64,000 bases of DNA from Ipomoea triloba (Eukaryota > Streptophyta > Magnoliopsida > Solanales > Convolvulaceae): the NCBI RefSeq assembly GCF_003576645.1, contig NC_044929.1, positions 7,101,354-7,165,353 on the forward strand, read 5' to 3'. Of this stretch, positions 56,591-64,000 are shown one piece after another. The stretch's first letter is position 1, and the number at the start of each line of letters is the position of its first letter. The notes beneath the pieces are model-generated. The model worked only from the letters and a program-made list of their open reading frames with translations, had not been told where the DNA came from and ran no database searches. The translations under genes were made by a program, and so were the position numbers.

Positions 56591-57427
56591 AAAAACTAAA
56601 AAACCAAGTTTACCATATTTATTTTGATCGTTGTGTGGTTGGTGATCTTTACCCTACTCTACATTTCTCATCTTCTCTGTTCTCCATCCCTACGACCAAA
56701 GCTACAACATGCATTTCAAAATCTTTCTCATAATGAAATGGCTACCGTACCGTTGATTTCAAGTAACTTAAAAATAGTTTTAACTTTTTTTTTTTTTTTC
56801 ATATATGCAATTTTCGTCAAGTATTTGTATCTATTTTGAAAATTGATATTTTTCTAGAATATAAAGTAGGAAGCTTTATAAAGGGGTAATGCTTATATTT
56901 TGCTAATTGATATCAAATTGAGAGCATCATTAAGAAGGCATTTGAATGCGCTTTAAGTTAGTATAGAACTTTGACTATTTGACATAAATAAATTATAATT
57001 GGTGACGCGTTAGAAATAAGTGTAAAATAGATTTTGATAAGTTAAATGTGTAAATTAGGATGAATATTTAGACTCTAAATTTTCTTTTTATAAGTCTAAG
57101 GTAGTATTAGCAACAAAATTTTGCTAAGTGTTAGACTATAAGGGAGGTCAACATATAACAAGAGTGTGGTGTTGACGTCGTGATGAAGACATCAAAAGCA
57201 AGAGTTGGTAGCAACATAAGTTTGCGTAGCAACAAAGCTTTACCAACATCAAGAGTTTATAATAACCAGTAGAAAATTGTATACAACAAGACTTTCAAGC
57301 AACACAAGTCTATATCGTGACATAGATGCTTAAGTCAGGCACAACACGACTTGCAACAACAATGTTCTTAATCAAACAGTAGAGGATTGAGAACATCAAT
57401 ACTTTGGAGCAACATGACTTTTCGAGA
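56591..57427. other. Intergenic sequence without a gene
   Basis: Contains diverged repeats of an AGCAACA-type motif between about 57120 and 57420. No coding frame supported. Confidence 0.35.
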
Positions 57428-58422
57428 CATTAGTATTTGATTCACACTTTTAAAAGTATTTAAAAGTCTATTGGTATTCCATTGGGACTTTTAAAAATTA
57501 CAATTTTTATAGACTTTTTTTTTTCTACTATAAATAGTTGAAATCAATTTTCATACCTTAAACTTCTAAGCTTTCTCTACAAACTTTTTCTCCGTAACTA
57601 CCTGAATAGAACAAACTTTTTCATTTATCAATATCACATTTTACTATATGTTTACGTAAATACTTGCATATTTTGAGTTTTATTCCTTTTACGTTTATAC
57701 TTGTAATATAATTTGTTTCTTTTTTTTTTTTAATAGCAGCATGTTATTCCTAGCAACAATTTGTTCTCCGAATAGTAGCACCTTGCTATTGTTCGTAGCA
57801 CCAAATTATTGTTGCAAACAGTAACTCGTTTGCTTACTGTTCGTAGTACTATATTCCATTCAAAATTTTAGTGTTATTAGTAATATCATATTTTTTATTT
57901 TTATTTTTTTATTTATACAGAAAGTATTTTAAATATTTTACTTGAACTATTTTGTTATTATTATTTTGTGTATTTCATATTGTTATGAATTTTCATATGA
58001 GATAGTTTTGTTTATATGTGCTTATTAATACTGAATAAGTGATTGACATATACTGTAATGTCTTATTCTACCATGGATAAAAATAATAAAGGTGAGAATG
58101 TTGACGTGGAGGAAGAAGAAATAAAATGAGAGTTTTATGAATTCATTAAAAGAAGAAATTTATGATATATATTATAACAATAAGAATTGAAGTTATTGAA
58201 AGTTTGTAATGATGTATTCAATTTAAAATTTTTTAATAATGTTTGTAGATTTTTAAAATAAAAAAGTCCCTAAAAGTTAATAAAAATTTATAAATATTTT
58301 TTTATATACACTTTTAAAAAGTTACACAATAAGTTAAATATTTTATAAAAGTCTCCGAAAGAGTATTAAAGTCTATGATTTTAAAAGTAATTACAAAAGT
58401 CATGATTGAATATACCTTTTAG
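57428..58422. mobile_element. TIR element of about 1 kb with ACTTTTAAAAGT-rich ends
   Basis: The left end (TTTGATTCACACTTTTAAAA, AAAAGTCTATTGGTATTCCA) is complementary in part to the right end (AGTATTAAAGTCTATGATTT, ATTGAATATACC). The interior includes GTTCGTAGCACC repeats and no long frame. Boundaries approximate. Confidence 0.45.
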
Positions 58423-58456
58423 AAATTAACCTTATCTTTTAAAGTAGAAATGTCAA

Positions 58457-58916
58457 AACTTGTGTGAGACCGTCTTACAGATCCTTGTCCGTGAGATGAG
58501 TTGAGTCAATATGAAAATGTAATACTTATATTGAAAAATATAATACTAATCGATCTGCGAATCGTGCCGCTCATGCTATTACTAGGGAGGCCGCTTTAGT
58601 GTCAAGTTGCGGGGAGTGGTTTGATACTCCTCCTCTATGTCTTGTAAACTGTCTTGATGATGATTTAATGAATTAATGTTTCGTTTCCAAAAAAATATAA
58701 TATTAATCAGGAATGAAAGTGTAATACTTTTGAAAAAAAATGTAATACTTTTATTTTTTTTATTTTTTTTTTTAAATTATTACATTTTTTTCGCAAAAAA
58801 TATTAAGTAACAAACACTTTATTCTGAATTAGTATTACATTTTTTCAAATTTTCAATATATGTATTACATTTCCATATTAAATTGACCTGTTTAACAGAT
58901 AAAGATCCGTAAAACT
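58457..58916. mobile_element. MITE with ACTTGTGTGAGACC termini, copy 3, split by a LINE end
   Basis: Starts ACTTGTGTGAGACCGTCTTA and ends in a degenerate inverted form (GATAAAGATCCGTAAAACTA). The internal TAATACTTATA motifs match copies at 2131-2427 and 14544-15100. A LINE fragment interrupts it (58552-58688). Confidence 0.6.
58552..58688 (+). pseudogene. 5'-truncated LINE 3' end with target-site duplication
   Basis: The sequence reads RSANRAAHAITREAALVSSC, then GEWFDTPPLCLVNCLDDDLMN and stop, the conserved end of a plant LINE ORF2, with a short A tail. Flanking direct repeats of about 15 bp, AATATAATACTAATC on the left and AATATAATATTAATC on the right (ending 58708), match the target duplication expected of LINE insertion. 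Confidence 0.75.
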
Positions 58917-59037
58917 AAGGACGGGGACATTATAGGGGTAGTGGGGCAACTGCCCTCCTCCCCCACCTCACCCATTATATATAAGGGATTATATATATAG
59001 TAAATGTTTAGATATAAGTAAATAATATATATATAAA

Positions 59038-60310
59038 CTAGTATTTTCGCTTGTGCGTTGCACGGAATGGATTTGTTATAATATTTTAAGAATATTTAGA
59101 TCGATATACAATTATGTAAATTATAACATCGAATATTATATAGCGCAGTTGATGACATTGGTTGGATCAAGTATGTTTCCTAATGTTTTCCTTGCTTGAA
59201 TTAGACCAAATAATTGTCCAATTACCCGTGCGATGCATTGATAAATTTTTTATTATATATTTAGAAAATAAAAATAAATATGAAATTATAAAAAATTCTA
59301 ATATTGAACGTGTACATTTATTTGATTATAAGATTAGTGCAAAAGTATTATTGAACAATATATGACTTTTTGTCTACAATTAGCTTTAAAATATCAATAT
59401 GTAATATGACTTGTATAATTATATTATTACTAAAATAAATATGTGAAAAATAAGAAATAATTTAATTATAATTATTATAAAAATAAATTCTACAACCAAT
59501 GTTTAGCTTAATTACCATAATAATTATTACGCAATTATTATTAGTCAATTACACTAAGGGTGTGTTTGGTAACCCGTAAAATGACTTCTGAAAAATGCTT
59601 TTCGAGTTTTCGGTGTTTGGCAACGTCCGAAAAAGCGGTCAACGGAAAATATTTTCCATTGACCAAGGAAAATCAGTTCATTTTTCCGGAAAATGACTTA
59701 CGGAATTTTTTTCCGTAAGTCATTTTCCGGAATGGCCAAATTGGTTGTTTCGCATGTTCTCGGCCAAAACCAAGTCATATCACCCAAACACACCAAGACA
59801 GTTTTCCATAATGCAACCAAACACCGGAAATGAAAATGTTTTCCGGAAAATGAGTAATTTTTTGGAATATGTTTTCCGAAAGTCATTTTCCTGCTTTCCA
59901 AACGAACCCTAATATATGTGCAATTATACTTTTATACCCTAAGTATATTCATTTTCACCATATCGCATTTAGTTTTTTCTCCCTATTACATATTTGAATG
60001 AATTAATTGTAATTGTTATAAAAAATCTAATAGTCCATGTTTAATTAATTTTTTTAAAGTTTAAATAATTTAAAGTTTTCAAAAGGAAAATGTGTAATTA
60101 ATTTTTTAAAAAAGTTTTTAAATAATTTTCAATCAATTAGTAATACCATTTCCTTTTCCAATTTGTCATCTGTTTGCTTTTCCATTAAGATTTTTTTTTT
60201 ATATTTTCAATCAATTAGTAAAATCAGTTTTCTATTCCATTTGATATTTACTATTGTTTAGGCAGGAATTTCACAAAGGATGATTTTATTTTTATTAATA
60301 ATAGTATAGA
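59038..60310 (-). mobile_element. Non-autonomous Helitron
   Basis: On the minus strand the element begins TCTATACTATTATTAATAAA (60310) after a host A. It ends ATACTAG (59038) before a host T, with a short hairpin (GTGCAACGCAC) about 15 bp before the CTAG. An A-TC...CTAG-T structure is diagnostic for Helitrons. The 3' end is shared with 29575-29890. A foldback element is nested inside (59558-59910). No Rep/helicase frame, so it is non-autonomous. Confidence 0.78.
59558..59910. mobile_element. Foldback MITE with GGGTGTGTTTGG termini, nested in the Helitron
   Basis: GGGTGTGTTTGGTAACC on the left and GGAAAGC-complement / AACGAACCCT on the right. The body is full of GGAAAATGACTT / AAGTCATTTTCC motifs, including a near-perfect palindrome at about 59685-59728. 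Related to 6872-7440. Confidence 0.65.
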
Positions 60311-62963
60311 TATATAAGTGTAGATAAGTATTCAAATTATTATTATTGGTGTAAATAATAATTAATAAATTATTTTTTCTTATAAAATTACGCAAGATTT
60401 GTTTCCATTATTCTCACAATTATAATGGTTTAATTATTCTCAGAATTTGGTAAATAAAATTTTGTTACTAATTAAATTTTATTATTTTTTTACCAATTAA
60501 TTAATAATATTAGTTTGTGTGAGAAAATTGAAGGGGAGGATTTTTCTTTTATTAATAGTATTGATAGGTGAATATAGAAACAATATTACCAATTAATAGA
60601 TATTAGTTAATTTCCATTTTACATTTTCTTAGCAAATAAGCTTTATTAATTATTTGACCAATAAAATATTTAATTAATTGAGTACAAAAGTTTGGGCTGG
60701 AAAATGAAATAGGAGAATTTTACTTTTATATATAGTATAGATTATTTTTAAGTTTTTTTAAAAAATAATTTCAATTTGAGGTGACCTTTTAGAAACCTGC
60801 AAATTAGACAAATTGCATGAAATGAGTTAGTTTAAATACTCAATTGTAATTTTTTTAGGTTCAGTAGCCTAATTACATTTTCGTGTGCATTTCGGTGACC
60901 TATTTGACCCTTAGATTTGTGCATGGTAAGAAAAACCCTTTTAAAAAAAAAGGACAGCAATAACGTTGTCATATTTGTTTCCTGTTATATGTTTCCTTTT
61001 GTTTTCTATTACTCCAGATTTTGTGGATTTTGTGAGTTTCTCCGTAGTACTTCTTGACTGTTTATAATATTCACTTGCCATATTTGGGAGAAAATAATAG
61101 TGTTCTAGTCTAGTGATTTATAAGGCATATTTAATGTATATAGAGACGTGAAGAACAAAGCTAGGGTTGAAAAAACAAATTTATAATGAGGTGTGGTTTT
61201 TAATATTCTGTAAGGATATGAATAGTTTGTTAGCAGTAATGATAGCACACACACATATACTAAAGTTGTGTCATGTGTTAACATTTATTCTTATTTTATA
61301 AGAAGTATATCAAATAATTAAAATACAAATTTACAATTAATATATGCGCTTAGTTTGTAAATTTGATTTCTAACTTTAACTACTGGCTATACATGTTTCT
61401 GACATAGTATCAAAAGTTTGTTGTATGCTATTATTTTTTTTAGGTGTTATTTAATTGTGAAATACAATTTCTTTCTTAGGCATTTCATCAATAGTGTTAA
61501 ATTATTTATTTATTTTTTTATTAATTTTGACTAATGAAATAACTCAACATGTGGCAAATGATGATATGCCAATCTGATGCCAATATAAGTTGTATATGCT
61601 AATCAGTTTATCTTTTCATTGTCAAATAACTTGGAAATATATACACAATGTTTGAATATGTAAAATTAAAAAGTATGGAATGACTGTTTTCAAAATTTTA
61701 TATATATGGTAAGACTAAATAAACATGACAATGATGCCAATTGCCAACCCTAATCTTCTCATAAACATCAGAAATAATGGAACTAATAATCATATTGCCA
61801 TTGATTGAATCTTCCAATGTGTTGCCATAACTTAAGCTAGACATGGATGCAATCCTCCTTTAGAGGGATTTGATCAACACAAATACTGTAGTCTGTAAAA
61901 GAATAGTATTTATGATAATTATAAATAAAAGATGTACAAATAAAAATATACAAAAGCCATGGTAAAAAATGATGATACAAATTAAGATACTTAAGTTACC
62001 TTTCATGAAATTCCTTAAACTGCATTGTATCTTGATTGAACAAAAGCTATGTAGCATTAAGAACTGTGGAGATTAATATCACCAGCAACATAAAAAGCTC
62101 ACTGATTAATATCCTAGAATCCTAAAAATACTATCAAAACCTAAATAATTGTTACCAGTTGCATGTGTTGAGACTTACTATTGTTATCAGTCTTGACTCT
62201 ACACAATTGCAAAAGAACAATTATAGAAAAAGAATATTGACTGCAACCAGAATGAAATTTTAATAGAATATGGACGAAAAAAGAAACCAAAAATAGGATA
62301 TCATTTACTGGAATGTCAAAAACATGACCAAAAAAATGAAAAATAGTATATCCCAAAAAATAAAAATATTATATAAAAAAATGTAAGCAATGGATACCTC
62401 TTTAGTCTTCACCATGAAACAGCATTCCTTACATTTGATAGAATCACTACCCCTTCTTTATGCAACTTCATATGTATGCACCAAGTGAAGTTTAATAGCA
62501 CATGAATTATTATAATAGAGAGAACAGAGGCAGGAATACGTTGGAAGCTTACAATTTAAGTTTCAGCAGAATGATATGTTTAAATAACAAAATGTTACCA
62601 TAATAACCAATAACCAATAACAAAATAAATAAATAAATGTCATAATTATATTATTCTATATCGAAGGCATAATAATTACTATAATTACCATTACCATCTA
62701 TACTATATAAATTATATCATTCTAATTAATATTACCAATTATTACCAATTTCTATCATTGTATCATAATAATTATATAATACTATCCGTAAATTACCATA
62801 ATTCTATCATAATTATATAATTCTATCCGTCAATTACCATTACCATATTACTAATAAACCATAATTAACATAATTATCATAATAATTACTATATTACTAA
62901 AATACCCCTACGTTTGGGCGGAAAAATTTAGGATGAGGATATTGTTTTTATATATAGTATAGA
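60311..62963. mobile_element. Cluster of further Helitron-like 5' ends and AT-rich sequence
   Basis: The complement of TCTATACTATATATAAAA recurs near 60741 and 62963, and a diverged TCAATACTATTAATAAAAG near 60562. Each precedes similar GGAGG/GGATG-ATTTT sequence. Between 61000 and 62640 I see no gene. 62640-62900 is a dense run of TACCATAATAATTA-type repeats. Confidence 0.45.
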
Positions 62964-63179
62964 TATAGATTACTTAGAGATGAATTATCTTAGATGGTTA
63001 AGTATGTATGTGTTCTAATAATTGAGGTTAAGAGATTGAATCCCTACTTAATTAATTTTTTCTTTCAACATATCTTGTTTGTTTTAATCTTTCGCCTTCA
63101 CTTGAAGAAATTAAAATATAACTAAATGTATATAAACATTGAAACATACATTTTAACTAAAAAATATCTCTATATATAA
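62964..63179. other. AT-rich spacer
   Basis: No gene or clear element. Confidence 0.3.
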
Positions 63180-63429
63180 AATAGCAACAAGAGCAGCAAT
63201 AAATGCAGCACAAAAAAACGGCGTCGTAATGGGCTAATTTTTTCACAAATTCCCGCCCAAGTGTAAACGCCGCCGTTTGCCAGACCGCCTTTGTAGGATA
63301 ATAACCAGCGCGTCTTTACGTTAGGTTTTACCAACGTTGCAACATTAAATTTAGTGGTTTAATGTGATCCAATTACCGAAATGTATTTTCAAATTAGCCG
63401 GAAAGCATTACCGGGAAATATAATAGTAA

Positions 63430-63572
63430 ACCGAATCGTCGCTAACGATTCGGTAATCCATGAACAATTATAGAGCTCCTTCACGCTCATCATTATATAC
63501 AGGCATATGTATACGATCTCCATAATGCCTTCTTGGATATATATACTCTAGCCGTCATTAACGGTTAGAGTA
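63430..63572. promoter_or_regulatory. Two strong short hairpins upstream of the RPA-like exon
   Basis: First: ACCGAATCGT / ACGATTCGGT, a perfect 10 bp stem with a 5 nt loop (63430-63454). Second: TACTCTAGCCGT / ACGGTTAGAGTA, a 12 bp stem with one G-T pair and again a 5 nt loop (63544-63572). They could be parts of a transposon end, protein-binding palindromes or leader structures; I cannot tell which. Confidence 0.4.
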
Positions 63573-63706
63573 CCAAGGCAACAATAAATACAGTACATTT
63601 AGAACTCTAAAGCTTCTAAACATCTACATCTCAGATATATATTACATGCCATATTAAGCTATAGACTACACACAGATACAAAAAAATTCTCCAGTGCTGT
63701 TATCTT

Positions 63707-63883
63707 TTGCGTTCTGCTGCTAAACGATTTTGTATAATGGGGATGTATTGTCTTGCCAACCAGTTGAAATCCTGGAACAGACGTAGTGCTATAAAGCTAC
63801 GAGTGATGCGTACCTACTGTGTAATGGAAAGGAGAGGCTCTACTCAGATCAAGAGCAGAGAGTTGATTTTTCATGACGAAGAG
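63707..63883 (+). CDS. Probable first coding exon of an RPA70-like (OB-fold) gene, incomplete
   Basis: The frame opens at an ATG and runs 59 codons to GAAGAG followed by GTAAGT, a consensus splice donor at 63884. The residues NQLKSWNRRSAIKLRVMRTY, then a KSRELIFHDEE block match the start of the first OB-fold in plant replication protein A 70 kDa-like proteins: W-x-(I/L)-K-V-R-V-x-R, then an E-(L/M)-x-(L/F)-x-D-E-(E/D)-G turn. Such proteins bind single-stranded DNA. Related OB-fold genes are also carried by plant Helitrons, and Helitron-like ends lie next to it. The remaining exons would be beyond 63900; poly-A-rich tracts occupy the window end. Identity is by pattern only. Confidence 0.45.
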
Positions 63884-64000
63884 GTAAGTATTTTACAGTG
63901 AAAAATATCTGTACATAAATACTTCATCCTGCAAAAAAAAAAAAAATTCCATGTTAGTTTTTCTGTACATAAATATTTCACGAACCTGCAAAAAAAAAAA
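63884..64000. other. Window end: putative intron start with A-rich direct repeats
   Basis: A CTGTACATAAATA-type segment followed by a CCTGCAAAAAAAAA tract occurs twice (about 63910-63946 and 63964-64000). Confidence 0.4.

Overview
The window is an AT-rich stretch of a plant nuclear genome. Protein-coding genes are sparse and separated by long non-coding stretches filled with many small transposable elements. Plant-specific genes (a G-type lectin receptor-like kinase, an IQM calmodulin-binding protein, a Ycf20-like plastid protein, a PMEI-like inhibitor), plant-type introns, and Stowaway, CACTA, Helitron, MULE, LINE and SINE remains all point to a eudicot. I suspect an asterid, but the sequence alone does not prove it. 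Two runs of N (5512-5544 and position 21861) sit inside homopolymers and mark draft-assembly gaps.

Layout. 1-3.7 kb: a segmental tandem duplication whose downstream copy carries an intact PMEI-like gene on the minus strand and whose upstream copy keeps only the gene's 3' end. The downstream copy is split by a 1.57 kb block of nested elements. 3.7-8 kb: repeats, an assembly gap at a SINE tail and a foldback element. 8.1-10.6 kb (minus): a single-exon G-type lectin receptor-like kinase of the SD3-1 type whose kinase domain looks catalytically dead. 10.7-16.4 kb: foldback elements and a decayed LINE. 16.4-20.6 kb (plus): a MULE-like element directly upstream of a gene for a small OB-fold single-stranded-DNA-binding protein (SOSS-B/hSSB1-like), followed about 1 kb later by a two-exon gene for a Ycf20-like plastid protein. 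20.6-31.6 kb: repeats, including a 1.1 kb near-perfect foldback element. 31.6-34.7 kb (minus): a seven-coding-exon IQM gene, with a TATA-like box and a 5'UTR intron.

34.7-63 kb holds almost no genes. It contains two tandem arrays (one cut by a Stowaway MITE), more MULE-like foldbacks, the terminus of a CACTA transposon, a tRNA-Gln(TTG) gene at 53.5 kb, a LINE 3' half with three in-frame stops at 54.3-56.5 kb, and a Helitron cluster from 59.0 kb. 63.2-63.9 kb has a different base composition and appears to hold the first exon of an RPA70-like OB-fold gene that would run past the window, preceded by two strong short hairpins.

The genes do not form a pathway. They are independent plant loci: a signalling receptor, calmodulin signalling, genome maintenance, plastid function and cell-wall or invertase inhibition. 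I found no bacterial-style system, CRISPR array or clearly new biochemical system. The most informative content is the record of transposition: many elements keep readable target-site duplications and nesting order.
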